Below are positions 9,387-18,567 of a stretch of DNA of 64,000 nucleotides, piece after piece. The position numbers and the translations under genes were made by a program. The notes beneath the pieces were generated by a model. That model saw only the letters and a list, made by a program, of their open reading frames with translations. It did no database searches and was not told where the DNA came from. The DNA is taken from positions 248,001-312,000 of the forward strand of contig NZ_FMUR01000004.1 of the NCBI RefSeq assembly GCF_900101605.1, in the 5' to 3' direction. Every line of letters starts with the position of its first letter. Positions within the stretch are counted from its first letter, which is position 1. The DNA is from Butyrivibrio hungatei. GTDB lineage: Bacteria > Bacillota > Clostridia > Lachnospirales > Lachnospiraceae.

Positions 9387-9962
9387 TTACAACAAATCTT
9401 TCCTTTTCATCTCTGCGTAGAGTCTTGCCACAGGCAAACCTACAACATTATAAAAATCACCCTTTATTCCGCCGATATAGCGTGCAAACAAGCCTTGTAC
9501 CCCATAGGCTCCCGCTTTGTCGTCAGGTTCATTGGTTTTAACATAAGCGTCAATTTCATCATCAGTCATTTTTACGACATCAACATTTGTTTCTTCGCAA
9601 AATGATATGTGTCCTTCTTTTCCGTCTTTCCTGAAAAATAAAGTCACCCCTGTGTATACCTGATGCGTGTTGCCTGAAAGCTCCCCGATCATCCTCCTCG
9701 CATCATCTTTATCAGAAGGTTTACCAAGCACTTTCTGATTATATGATACGACTGTGTCAGCGCCTATTACAACCACGTCTTCCGTTAAAATTTTATGAAA
9801 AATCTCTGAAGCTTTTTTGAAAGAAAGCTCCATGACAACTTTTTCGGGCTCCTTTGAGTCTGTGACCTCTTCTCCTTCCGGAATAAGAATCTCGTAATCC
9901 TCGATCACCTTTCTCAAAAGCTCTTTGCGTCTGGGTGACCCCGATGCCAGTACATATCTCAT
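9387..9962 (-). CDS. maf: Maf family nucleoside triphosphate pyrophosphatase
   Basis: 191 aa. Starts MRYVLASGSPRRKELL, the Maf signature, and later has VVIGADTVVSYNQKVLGKP with the conserved Asp, and the DKAGAYGVQG motif near residue 150. Maf proteins hydrolyse non-canonical or specific nucleoside triphosphates (dTTP, UTP or modified) and can delay septum formation. Start is supported by GAGGTAATAAG. It follows ppk1 by about 47 bases on the same strand. Confidence 0.93.
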   Translation of the reverse strand: MRYVLASGSPRRKELLRKVIEDYEILIPEGEEVTDSKEPEKVVMELSFKKASEIFHKILTEDVVVIGADTVVSYNQKVLGKPSDKDDARRMIGELSGNTHQVYTGVTLFFRKDGKEGHISFCEETNVDVVKMTDDEIDAYVKTNEPDDKAGAYGVQGLFARYIGGIKGDFYNVVGLPVARLYAEMKRKDLL

Positions 9963-10008
9963 CTTATTACCTCGTGCTACTCCTTTACAATAGTACATTT
10001 TTCACTTT

Positions 10009-12171
10009 TTAAGCCTTAACATTAGGATTTGTCTCGGGAATAAAGATCCTCGTGTTCCTGCTGTTAAATGTTTTTGCCTCTGCGTAAGCCTCTTCGCACA
10101 GTATCTTCTGCGAATTTATCCTCGGTACATCCTCAGAAACAACGGCCTTTACGTACTCTCCCTTGTCATTCATTATATGAGCCTTCTCGGTATCACGAAG
10201 TTCCAGGTCAAGTATATGCCACGCTTTCTTTTTAAGTTCCTCATTCTCAATGGGGAAAAGAATCTCCACACGTCTTTCAAGATTTCGCGGCATCCAGTCC
10301 GCACTGCTTGCATAGATTTCTCTGCTGCCGCCGTTCTCAAAACAGAATATTCTGCTGTGCTCAAGGAAATTACCGACGATGGATCTCACTGTAATATTCT
10401 CTGAAACACCCTTTATTCCTGTCTTTAAGCAGCAAATTCCCCTTACTATAAGATCAATCTTAACTCCTGCGCAGCTTGCAAGATATAGCTCTGTAATGAC
10501 CTCCTTGTGGCATATCGCATTCATCTTTGCAACGATCCTTGCCGGCTCATTCTTAAGAGCATGCTCTTTTTCCCTTCTGATAAGGTCTATTATTCTGTCT
10601 TTGAGCCATAGAGGCGCAAGCGACAATTTGTTCCATCCAAGCGGCTCCGAATATCCCGAAAGCATGTTGAATACGGCCGTCGCATCCTCACCAAACGCAG
10701 GTGCGCATGTGAAAAGACCTATATCCGTATATTGCTTTGCAGTCGAATCATTGTAATTTCCCGTAGCAAGATGAACGTATCTCTTTATACCGTCCTCTTC
10801 CTTACGGACCACAAGCGTTATCTTACAATGCGTCTTAAGTCCCACAAGACCGTATATTACGTGGCATCCTGCTTTCTCAAGCATCTTTGCCCATACGATA
10901 TTATTCTCTTCGTCAAACCTTGCCTTAAGCTCAACAAGCACCGTAACCTGCTTGCCGTTATCTGCTGCCTTTGCAAGTGCCGCGATAATAGGCGAGTTAC
11001 CGCTTACTCTGTAAAGAGTCTGCTTGATTGCCAGGACTCCGGGGTCAACTGCTGCCTCTTCTACAAATCTGACAACATTTTCAAAAGTCTCATAAGGATG
11101 ATGCATAAGGACGTCACCGTCACTTATAACCTTGAAAATATCCTTTTCTCCTATAAAGGCAGGAACCGGACTTGGCGGCCTGTATCCATGCTCTTTGAGA
11201 TGATCGAATCCCTCAACCTTATAAAGCTTCATCAAAAAAGTAAGATCAAGCGGTCCGTTCACCTTAAATATCTCATTGTCGTCAACATCAAGTTCCTTGG
11301 CTATAAGCTTTAAAAGCTTCTCATCCATCCCCGCAGATACTTCGAGCCTTATCGCCTGTCCCCACTGACGCTTCTTTATCTGCTTCTCAATCTCTTTAAG
11401 AAGATCTTCCGCTTCGTCCTCATCTATGGAAAGATCGGCATTTCGCTCAACCCTGTAAGGTGCGCTGGCAATGACATCATAGTTAAGATAAAGCTTATCC
11501 ACGTTTTGCATTATGAGATTTTCAAGAAATATATATTTCCCCGATCTGTTCTCTTCATTTCCCGGAATATGTAATAGTCTCGGAAGAACGTCCGGCACCT
11601 GTACGGTAGCAAAATCAACGTCGTCTTTTCCCTCTTTCTTTTTAAGGAGCGCTCCGATATTGAGCGTTTTATTCCTTATAAGCGGAAAAGGCCTCGATGA
11701 ATCAACTGCCATGGGAGTCAGAACAGGGAAAACAACTTCATCAAAATATCTTTCCGCATAATCAAGCTCTTTTCCCTTAAGCTCGCTTATATCGCATATA
11801 TTAAATCCGTTTTCTTCAAGAAGCGGCAAAAGACAGTCATTATAGACCGCATATTGACTCTCCGTAAAATCGTGCAGCTTTTTAAGGACCTCCTGAAGCT
11901 GCTTTGTCGCAGTCATCCCCGCGATATCCGGCTTTTTATACCCCGCATTTATCATATCCTTGAGCGATGCAACGCGAACCATAAAAAACTCATCAAGATT
12001 ACTTGCCGAAATACTCAAAAACTTAACTCTCTCAAGCAAAGGATTCGATTCATCCTCAGCCTCACAAAGCACTCTTTCGTTAAACTGGATCCAGCTAAGT
12101 TCCCTGTTCATATAATATTTGGAACTTTCAACATTAACGCCCGTTTTACCTGAAGTTTTGCTCTTTGTCAT
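10009..12171 (-). CDS. ppk1: Polyphosphate kinase 1
   Basis: 720 aa, the usual PPK1 length. The N domain shows YYMNRELSWIQFNERVL and SISASNLDEFFMVR; the phospholipase-D-like catalytic half has the LVGLKTHCKI His (autophosphorylated in the family) and HSRIFCFENGG with the second active-site His. It reversibly makes polyphosphate from ATP. Start ATG follows GAGGGATATT. It is 20 bases after the exopolyphosphatase gene on the same strand, so synthesis and breakdown of polyphosphate are encoded together. Confidence 0.96.
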   Translation of the reverse strand: MTKSKTSGKTGVNVESSKYYMNRELSWIQFNERVLCEAEDESNPLLERVKFLSISASNLDEFFMVRVASLKDMINAGYKKPDIAGMTATKQLQEVLKKLHDFTESQYAVYNDCLLPLLEENGFNICDISELKGKELDYAERYFDEVVFPVLTPMAVDSSRPFPLIRNKTLNIGALLKKKEGKDDVDFATVQVPDVLPRLLHIPGNEENRSGKYIFLENLIMQNVDKLYLNYDVIASAPYRVERNADLSIDEDEAEDLLKEIEKQIKKRQWGQAIRLEVSAGMDEKLLKLIAKELDVDDNEIFKVNGPLDLTFLMKLYKVEGFDHLKEHGYRPPSPVPAFIGEKDIFKVISDGDVLMHHPYETFENVVRFVEEAAVDPGVLAIKQTLYRVSGNSPIIAALAKAADNGKQVTVLVELKARFDEENNIVWAKMLEKAGCHVIYGLVGLKTHCKITLVVRKEEDGIKRYVHLATGNYNDSTAKQYTDIGLFTCAPAFGEDATAVFNMLSGYSEPLGWNKLSLAPLWLKDRIIDLIRREKEHALKNEPARIVAKMNAICHKEVITELYLASCAGVKIDLIVRGICCLKTGIKGVSENITVRSIVGNFLEHSRIFCFENGGSREIYASSADWMPRNLERRVEILFPIENEELKKKAWHILDLELRDTEKAHIMNDKGEYVKAVVSEDVPRINSQKILCEEAYAEAKTFNSRNTRIFIPETNPNVKA

Positions 12172-12190
12172 AATATCCCTCTCATATTTG

Positions 12191-13738
12191 TCACAACAGC
12201 TTCTTCTGCCTTATTACCGGCTTTACCCCGAACACTTCTTCAAAAAAATTCGCCCTGTTTGTAAAAAGACCTTTTTCCAGCGTTATATCCGCCGCAGTAT
12301 CGACATTTATAACAAGCTCTCTTTCTTTAAGTTCTACCGTTACATCTTTAAACTTCTGCTTATGCGTCCTGTCAAGGCCGTTCGCAACTCGTATTATCGC
12401 TGTAAGCTTAGCTATCCTGAGATAGTCTTCCCTTGATAGTCCGTCAAAAAATCTGCTTCCGCTGCTGTAATACTCAAAACTCTCGTGATTAAATCTCACG
12501 ACATTTGCAACAATGGCTCTCTCCACATGAGAAAGACCGATAATCTCAGTCGACATTATTATGTTGTACGAACAGTCGCCCAGATATACAAGACTAATAT
12601 ACTTTCCGCAATCGTGAAGGATCGTTGCGATCTGCAAAAGAAGTCTCTCTCTTTCTCCGAGTCCATGCAGATTCTTCGTACTGTCAAAGATAGTAAGCGC
12701 GATCTTCTGAAGTGTCTCTCTTCTTGACCTGCTGCCCATATATCTCTTTGAAATATTCTGTGCACAGGCAATAATGTCCTGTTCAAAATCATGCGGCGAC
12801 TTTATGTAATTCTTGTTTTCCGCATATTCATAGGCTATTCCGTCGCAAAGTGTAATTCCCGGAGCCCACAGATTTTCAGCATTTGTAACGTCCAGAATAC
12901 ACTTTACAAGGACACCCGCAACATGAAAAAGCGGAACATTCTCTTCCGGAATATTGAGCTTTTTGGCAAGTTCAAGATCGCTCTTTTTATAAGATTTTTT
13001 ATAAAAAGAGCGATATTCCTCCGCCGAAGCGTATCCTTCTCTCTCCGTTCCGATACCGACCTTTTGAAGCACCGGAGATACGTAGTCGTCAATGATAATA
13101 AGATTCTCGACTTTTTTATCCTTAAGATGCATCTTACTGAAAACCGAGAGTCTTGAATTAATAAGCTCCGTAACTAGCTCCGCGTACTTAAGTCTTGAAG
13201 CATGCACCTGCTCCATGGTCGTATGCAGACGAAGAACACCTGTCATAAGATTCTGAGTTACAACAAGTGTATCTTTTTCAAAAAGAGATATCTGTATACT
13301 TCCTCCGCCTATATCCGCGATTGCGGTAGGTTTAGAGATTATCTCTTCAAACTGATCGTATTTAAGCGCAATGGACTTATAGTCTATAAAACGCTGTTCC
13401 GAATTACTAAGGACATCTATATGTATGCCCGTTCTGTTCTCGATAAGGTCACGTACAATGGCAATATCCTTAGTCTCCCTTATCGCACTGGTTCCGTACG
13501 CCTGATAATGAGTTACTCCGTACTCCTTCATTATCTTCTTGTACTCCGAAAGAATACGTATCATCTCATCGACGTGATAACTTGATATTCTTCCCGTAGC
13601 ATAAGTCTCACTTCCGATATCCATGCGATGACATACGTGATCCAGTTCTCTTACACCATACTTCATTGACAGTTCAAATATCTTAAGCGATATTTCATAT
13701 GAACCGACGTCAATAGCAGCAAATACTTCACCCGTCAT
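12191..13738 (-). CDS. ppx: Ppx/GppA exopolyphosphatase with HD-like C-terminal domain
   Basis: 515 aa. N-terminal actin-like phosphatase fold: FAAIDVGSYEISLKIFE near the start, YGTSAIRET near 90 and the phosphate-binding AIADIGGGSIQISLF near 145. The C-terminal part contains ILHDCGKY near 390, an HD-type helical domain as in longer Ppx proteins. It removes terminal phosphate from polyphosphate or pppGpp. Start ATG preceded by GAGGGG. Part of the pheA-ppx-ppk1-maf run. Confidence 0.93.
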   Translation of the reverse strand: MTGEVFAAIDVGSYEISLKIFELSMKYGVRELDHVCHRMDIGSETYATGRISSYHVDEMIRILSEYKKIMKEYGVTHYQAYGTSAIRETKDIAIVRDLIENRTGIHIDVLSNSEQRFIDYKSIALKYDQFEEIISKPTAIADIGGGSIQISLFEKDTLVVTQNLMTGVLRLHTTMEQVHASRLKYAELVTELINSRLSVFSKMHLKDKKVENLIIIDDYVSPVLQKVGIGTEREGYASAEEYRSFYKKSYKKSDLELAKKLNIPEENVPLFHVAGVLVKCILDVTNAENLWAPGITLCDGIAYEYAENKNYIKSPHDFEQDIIACAQNISKRYMGSRSRRETLQKIALTIFDSTKNLHGLGERERLLLQIATILHDCGKYISLVYLGDCSYNIIMSTEIIGLSHVERAIVANVVRFNHESFEYYSSGSRFFDGLSREDYLRIAKLTAIIRVANGLDRTHKQKFKDVTVELKERELVINVDTAADITLEKGLFTNRANFFEEVFGVKPVIRQKKLL

Positions 13739-13774
13739 AAGTTAAACCCCTCATAGTTTAATTCTGCTGAAAAA

Positions 13775-14902
13775 TCAGTAATTACCGAGTATTCTAAGCG
13801 TTTTTGCTTCCTCACGAAGTCCGCGAAGTGCATTCTTAACCGCACTGTCTCCAAGATTTCCGTCAAAATCTATAAAGAATCTGTATTCCCAGTTTCTGTC
13901 CTCTATAGGTCTTGATTCAATCTTGGTCATATTGAGATTGTTATATATAAAATGTGACATGATGTGATAAAGAGAGCCTGCTTCATGTGGGATTTCGAGG
14001 CATATGCTTATCTTTTTCGCATCCTTCAAAAATACTTTCTGATTTGTTACTATTATAAATCTTGTCGAATTTGAATCCGCCTGATTTATTCCTTCTTTTA
14101 TTACTTCAAGGCCGTACACGCCAGCTGCGCCGGCACCTGCTATAGCAGCCTGAGTTTTATCTTTTTCATCTGCAACTTTCTTTGCCGCAAACGCATTGTT
14201 CTTCATACCTATCTGCTGAATGTTTCCGTTTTCAGACAAGAACTTCGCGCTCTGCATAAGTGCCTGCGGATGAGCATAGACCGTCTTGATATCTTCAAGC
14301 TTTGCTCCGGGTACGCCCAAAAGACAATGCTTAATCTCTATGATCTGTTCTCCGACGATATAATGTTCATACTCGGAAAGAAGATCGTATATCTCGCTCA
14401 CGATACCCGCTGTCGAATTTTCAATGGGAAGAACCGCATAATCAACACTTCCCTCTTCCAAAAGAGCCATTGCATCCCTGAATGTCTCAACAGCTGTACT
14501 GTTTACATCTTCTCCGAAAAACTTTTTCATTGCTTCTTCCGAATAAGATCCCGCAGCGCCCTGAAAACAAACTCTGGAGTTCTTTTTATCTATGCTGTCT
14601 TTCTGTATAAAAGGAAGATTCCCCGAAGCTCCTTTCTCTGAAAGTTTCTGATACTGAAGTTTTCTACTCATAGACATTAGCTGGGAAAAGAGCTCCTCAA
14701 CGCCAATCCTGTTAAAATCAGAATGTGCAAGCGCCTTAACCGCCTTAAGCTTCTCATCTTCTCTTTGCTTGTCAAAAACTTTTTTTCCTACAGATATTTT
14801 ATAATCAGCGACCTGTGACGCAACTTCCATTCTCTTTTCATAAAGTTCGACAATATGCTTGTCTATAACATCAATCTCGCTTCGTAAATCTTTCAGATCC
14901 AT
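13775..14902 (-). CDS. pheA: Bifunctional chorismate mutase/prephenate dehydratase (P-protein)
   Basis: 375 aa. Domain order: AroQ chorismate mutase (about 1-85), prephenate dehydratase (about 105-285) opening VCFQGAAGSYSEEA and including PIENSTAGIV and the NSTRFIIV catalytic Thr motif, and an ACT domain (about 295-370) with the ESRP phenylalanine-binding motif. It makes phenylpyruvate from chorismate and is expected to be feedback-inhibited by phenylalanine. Start chosen at ATG after GGAGGAAT, about 13 bases spacing. It is the first gene of the run toward ppx. Confidence 0.94.
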   Translation of the reverse strand: MDLKDLRSEIDVIDKHIVELYEKRMEVASQVADYKISVGKKVFDKQREDEKLKAVKALAHSDFNRIGVEELFSQLMSMSRKLQYQKLSEKGASGNLPFIQKDSIDKKNSRVCFQGAAGSYSEEAMKKFFGEDVNSTAVETFRDAMALLEEGSVDYAVLPIENSTAGIVSEIYDLLSEYEHYIVGEQIIEIKHCLLGVPGAKLEDIKTVYAHPQALMQSAKFLSENGNIQQIGMKNNAFAAKKVADEKDKTQAAIAGAGAAGVYGLEVIKEGINQADSNSTRFIIVTNQKVFLKDAKKISICLEIPHEAGSLYHIMSHFIYNNLNMTKIESRPIEDRNWEYRFFIDFDGNLGDSAVKNALRGLREEAKTLRILGNY

Positions 14903-14958
14903 AAATTTGCGTATTCCTCCAAGTGTTAAATCTAATAGAATTTTAGAACAAATGCTTC

Positions 14959-14987
14959 TTGATAGCAAGAAATAACACGCCTATAAT
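14959..14987 (+). promoter_or_regulatory. Sigma-A type promoter for the DUF5050 gene
   Basis: TTGATA, 17-base spacer, TATAAT on the plus strand, 34 bases before the start codon at 15021. It lies in the divergent gap with pheA. Confidence 0.75.
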
Positions 14988-15020
14988 AATTATAACGGAA
15001 ACATAAAAAGAGGTGGACAA

Positions 15021-16031
15021 ATGACAAAACGAACTGCGGTTACTTTCGCTATCATTACTCTTATCATAGCATTTGTTGTTGCAGTCCATATCAAGGATCA
15101 GCAGATAGCTATGTTCCCATCCGATCATGGCAACCTGGCGGGCAATCTTCATAATTCCGGTCTTGTCTTTGAAATGGACGGCAAGGTCTTTTTTTCCAAT
15201 CCCGCTGACAGCGATTGTCTTTATTCCATGGATCCCAATGAAAATAATCCCAAAAGACTCACCAGCATGGGAGTCAAATATATAAACGGCGCAAACGGTC
15301 TTTTGTATTTCTACATGGACTCTACCAAAAAATCCGGCAATCTTTCAGGTCTTGGATCAGTCACCAATCAGTACGGTATCTACAGGTGCAAGACTAACGG
15401 AAGAAATCAGGTCTGTCTTTTAAGAGATCTCTGCGGAGAAGTTCAGTTATGCGGAGAATATCTGTATTTCCAGGTTAAGAAAAACAACGGAGGAACTCTT
15501 GAAAAGATACGAGTCGATCAGAAGAACCGCTCTGTCGTTGCGAATGAAAAGATATCTCCCGTTTGTTACAGTAACGGTGCAATATATTTTTCAGGTGTGA
15601 CAGCAGATCACAACCTTCATGCCATGCAGACAGCTGCGGGAGATTCGATTTCTACCGTACTCGAAGGCAACTATTTTAATCCCGTTGTCCATGGAGACTA
15701 TATCTACTACATGAACGGCGATGATAATTACAGTTTATGGCGCGCAAATCTTGCAAGCGGCGAAAAGCAGCCTATTATTCCGGAAAGGCTTGATTGTTTT
15801 GCCATGGACGATAATTATATTTATTATGCATTTTCCGATCCGAACACTCCGTCTTTAAAAAGATGTACTCTCACAGGAGGAGACACCGTAGTCTTATTTG
15901 ACGGAATAGTAAACAGTATAAATCTGTCTTCAAAATATCTTTATTTTAAGGTTTACGGATTGGATGATGTGATGTATCATATGCCATTGAATGGATCGTC
16001 ACCTGCTTCTATTTTTGTAAGTGCCTACTGA
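15021..16031 (+). CDS. Membrane-anchored DUF5050-like beta-propeller protein
   Basis: 336 aa. A single N-terminal membrane helix (about 6-24) is followed by repeated units of about 45 residues with patterns such as GLLYFYMD, GEYLYFQV, GAIYFSG, GDYIYYMNG and DNYIYYAF. These YIYY-type strands are characteristic of DUF5050 propeller proteins of Clostridia, which sit outside the membrane. Function unknown; possibly binding or envelope scaffold. Start follows AGAGGTGG. It is 51 bases before pyrB and may be cotranscribed. Confidence 0.82.
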   Translation: MTKRTAVTFAIITLIIAFVVAVHIKDQQIAMFPSDHGNLAGNLHNSGLVFEMDGKVFFSNPADSDCLYSMDPNENNPKRLTSMGVKYINGANGLLYFYMDSTKKSGNLSGLGSVTNQYGIYRCKTNGRNQVCLLRDLCGEVQLCGEYLYFQVKKNNGGTLEKIRVDQKNRSVVANEKISPVCYSNGAIYFSGVTADHNLHAMQTAAGDSISTVLEGNYFNPVVHGDYIYYMNGDDNYSLWRANLASGEKQPIIPERLDCFAMDDNYIYYAFSDPNTPSLKRCTLTGGDTVVLFDGIVNSINLSSKYLYFKVYGLDDVMYHMPLNGSSPASIFVSAY

Positions 16032-16082
16032 TCCGTTCATAGCGATTTAGTAATCTTTTTTTGATTTTTTTGAGGAGATGGT

Positions 16083-17039
16083 ATGAATAATATGCGACAC
16101 ATGATGAACCCCCTCGATTTCAGTGTTTCTGAATTGGAGGCCCTTTTCGATGTAGCTAACGACATTGAGAAAAATATGGAAGCCTACTCTCACAAGTGTG
16201 ACGGAAAGCTTCTCGCTACATGTTTCTATGAACCAAGTACAAGAACAAGACTTAGTTTTGAAACTGCGATGTTAAGACTTGGCGGCAAATGTCTTGGTTT
16301 TGCCGATGCAAGCAATTCTTCGGCAGCCAAAGGAGAAAGCGTTGCCGATACGATTCGTGTTATCTCCTGTTTCGCTGACATATGTGCTATGCGACACCCA
16401 AAAGAAGGTGCTCCGATGGTAGCAGCTGCCAACTCCGAGATACCTGTTATAAACGCCGGTGACGGTGGTCATCAACATCCTACACAAACACTTACCGATC
16501 TTCTTACGATCAGATCTTTACATGGTAAATTAGGTGATTTCACTATCGGTCTTTGCGGCGACCTTAAATTTGGTCGAACAGTCCACTCTTTGATAAATGC
16601 TCTGACAAGATATGAAGGAATTAATTTCATCTTTGTTTCTCCCAAGGAGCTTCGCGTTCCTGATTACATTACAGAAATGCTCAATAACAAAGGCATCAAA
16701 TACGAAGAAGTGATCAAGCTTGAAGAAGTAATGCCAAAACTTGATTTTCTTTACATGACACGTGTACAGAAAGAACGTTTCTTCAATGAGGAAGATTATA
16801 TCAGACTTCGCAATTTCTACATTCTCGACGAAGCAAAGATGACTCTTGCAAAAGAAAAAATGCACATTCTCCATCCTCTTCCGAGAGTAAACGAGATTGC
16901 CGTAGAGATTGACAAAGATCCCAGAGCTGCTTATTTCAAGCAGGTTCAATACGGGCTGTATGTAAGAATGGCGCTTATCCTTACGCTTCTTAATATGACA
17001 GATGCTCATATGAACGAAGGATTGCTTAAGAAATTCTAA
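16083..17039 (+). CDS. pyrB: Aspartate carbamoyltransferase catalytic chain
   Basis: 318 aa. Carbamoyl phosphate binding motif [12 protein letters not shown] near residue 52 and the HPTQTLTDL motif near 140, with [10 protein letters not shown] near 265. It condenses carbamoyl phosphate with aspartate in pyrimidine synthesis. GAGGAGATGGT precedes the ATG. pyrI follows 20 bases later, giving the catalytic/regulatory pair of the class B enzyme. Confidence 0.97.
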   Translation: MNNMRHMMNPLDFSVSELEALFDVANDIEKNMEAYSHKCDGKLLATCFYEPSTRTRLSFETAMLRLGGKCLGFADASNSSAAKGESVADTIRVISCFADICAMRHPKEGAPMVAAANSEIPVINAGDGGHQHPTQTLTDLLTIRSLHGKLGDFTIGLCGDLKFGRTVHSLINALTRYEGINFIFVSPKELRVPDYITEMLNNKGIKYEEVIKLEEVMPKLDFLYMTRVQKERFFNEEDYIRLRNFYILDEAKMTLAKEKMHILHPLPRVNEIAVEIDKDPRAAYFKQVQYGLYVRMALILTLLNMTDAHMNEGLLKKF

Positions 17040-17059
17040 TAAACAGAAAGAGGTCATAC

Positions 17060-17503
17060 ATGTTAAATATCGGAAAAATTGAAGAAGGTTTTGTACTTGA
17101 TCATATCCAGGCCGGAAAAGGCATGCAGATTTACAATCATTTAGGGCTCAATAAGCTCGATTCAACGGTTGCCATAATAAAGAATGCCAAGAGTAAGGTT
17201 ATGGGCAAAAAAGATATCTTAAAGGTTGAATGCGACATCGATACTCTCAACCTTGATATCCTTGCATATATCGATCACAACATCACTGTTAATGTTATCA
17301 AATCCGGCGAGATCATCGAAAAGCGCGCTCTCGTACTTCCCAAGGAGATCACAAACGTTATCCGCTGCCACAATCCCAGATGTATCTCATCTATCGAGCA
17401 GGGACTTCCTCAGGTCTTCTATCTTGCCGACGAGAAGAACGAGGTATACCGTTGCAAATACTGCGATGAGAAGTATACGGAAGGAGATGCTTCCAAGAAC
17501 TAA
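17060..17503 (+). CDS. pyrI: Aspartate carbamoyltransferase regulatory chain
   Basis: 147 aa. N-terminal allosteric nucleotide-binding domain and C-terminal zinc domain with four Cys in CHNPRC and CKYC (about residues 108-138). It confers CTP/ATP control on the PyrB trimer. Directly follows pyrB with its own AAGAGG site. Confidence 0.96.
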   Translation: MLNIGKIEEGFVLDHIQAGKGMQIYNHLGLNKLDSTVAIIKNAKSKVMGKKDILKVECDIDTLNLDILAYIDHNITVNVIKSGEIIEKRALVLPKEITNVIRCHNPRCISSIEQGLPQVFYLADEKNEVYRCKYCDEKYTEGDASKN

Positions 17504-17524
17504 GAATTCACTGAGTTTTCCTAT

Positions 17525-17554
17525 AAAAAAAGAGTCGCTTGCGGCTCTTTTTTT
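17525..17554 (+). terminator. Terminator after pyrBI
   Basis: AAAAAAAGAGTCGC pairs with GCGGCTCTTTTTTT (one G-T pair) around TT. The A and T tracts make it usable from both strands. Confidence 0.9.
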
Positions 17555-17605
17555 AGATTCAAATAAAAATAATATTACGATGAAATGATCTTATTGATTC
17601 AGATG

Positions 17606-17642
17606 AAAAGAGCCTTGAGAAATCATCTGTTTCTCAAGGCTT
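17606..17642 (-). terminator. Terminator after the CAP-domain gene
   Basis: AGCCTTGAGAAA / TTTCTCAAGGCT stem followed on the minus strand by CTTTTC. Confidence 0.75.
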
Positions 17643-17689
17643 CTACTTCATGGGGTTTGTCTGTTGTATTTGTTTATATTATCAATTTA

Positions 17690-18247
17690 TCAATATCCGA
17701 ATTCCTGTGCCCAGTACCAGTTTCCGTCTGCTGCCTGGAATACTGCGATACCTACAGTCTTATATCCGCCATCAAGAATGTTGGCAGCGTGTGTAGGTGA
17801 GTTCATCCATGCTGTGTAAACCGCATCAGCTGACTGATACAATTTAGCAAGATTCTCTCCGTACTGAACATTGCTATCTACTGTCCAGAAATCAGATCCG
17901 TTAGGTCTTGTGTGTGAAAATGAAGTTGTGATCTCATTAGCTCTAACCTGAGCTGCTGATGTAAGAGCATCGCTCCATACAAGTGCTGAAAGTCCCTGAG
18001 CTGCTCTCTGCTGATTCATAAGGTTGAATACACCTGCGCAAGCATCGATTGCTGCCTGGCTTGATGAAGCAGATCCTGCAAGAGCAATTGCCTGATCATC
18101 AATATAAGTCTCTCCGGCTCCTTCCTCAGCTCCTCTTGTAGCAGCCTGGCCATCAAGTGCCCCCTCTTTGGCCGATCCGCAAGCCACAAAAGTGAAAGCA
18201 AGTACACATGAAAACATTACAGCGAAAAGTTTCTTTAAATTTCTCAT
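17690..18247 (-). CDS. CAP/SCP-domain lipoprotein
   Basis: 185 aa from MRNLKKLF. Lipoprotein signal with lipobox FVAC near residue 22. The mature C-terminal 120 residues are a bacterial CAP (SCP/PR-1) domain: LMNQQRAAQGLSAL, ARANEITTSFSHTRPNG, YGENLA and WMNSPTHAANIL. The His and Glu of the CAP cavity are present. Role outside the cell is unclear; related proteins are implicated in envelope or sporulation biology. The ATG two codons upstream overlaps the Shine-Dalgarno GGAGAG, so the second is preferred. Confidence 0.88.
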   Translation of the reverse strand: MRNLKKLFAVMFSCVLAFTFVACGSAKEGALDGQAATRGAEEGAGETYIDDQAIALAGSASSSQAAIDACAGVFNLMNQQRAAQGLSALVWSDALTSAAQVRANEITTSFSHTRPNGSDFWTVDSNVQYGENLAKLYQSADAVYTAWMNSPTHAANILDGGYKTVGIAVFQAADGNWYWAQEFGY

Positions 18248-18482
18248 ATCCATCTCTCCTGCATAAGCATAAATATTAGGTACAACATAACCCTCTCATA
18301 ACCTAGCTATACTTTATATCAATTCTTTTTATCATTCAATATAGTTAATCACTTTTTTTGGATTAAAAATATCTATTATTTCACTTAAATAAGTTGTCCG
18401 TTGAAATTTTTTTACCTAAATTTCGATATAACTCTTCAAACACACTCTTTTACTGGATTTTAAAAATTCACATTTTGCCCTG

Positions 18483-18511
18483 TTGATTCGAATGTATGTT
18501 CGGTGTATAGT
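18483..18511 (+). promoter_or_regulatory. SOS promoter with LexA box upstream of dinB-type gene
   Basis: TTGATT, 17-base spacer, TATAGT. The spacer contains CGAATGTATGTTCG at 18489-18502, which fits the Firmicutes LexA consensus CGAAC-N4-GTTCG with one change. LexA bound here would cover the promoter. The rest of the 302-base gap (18254-18555) shows no gene. Confidence 0.85.
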
Positions 18512-18567
18512 AATCTTGAAAGAAAAAATCAGTTTTCATCACATCTTTACCGTTTGTGAGGTTTCTT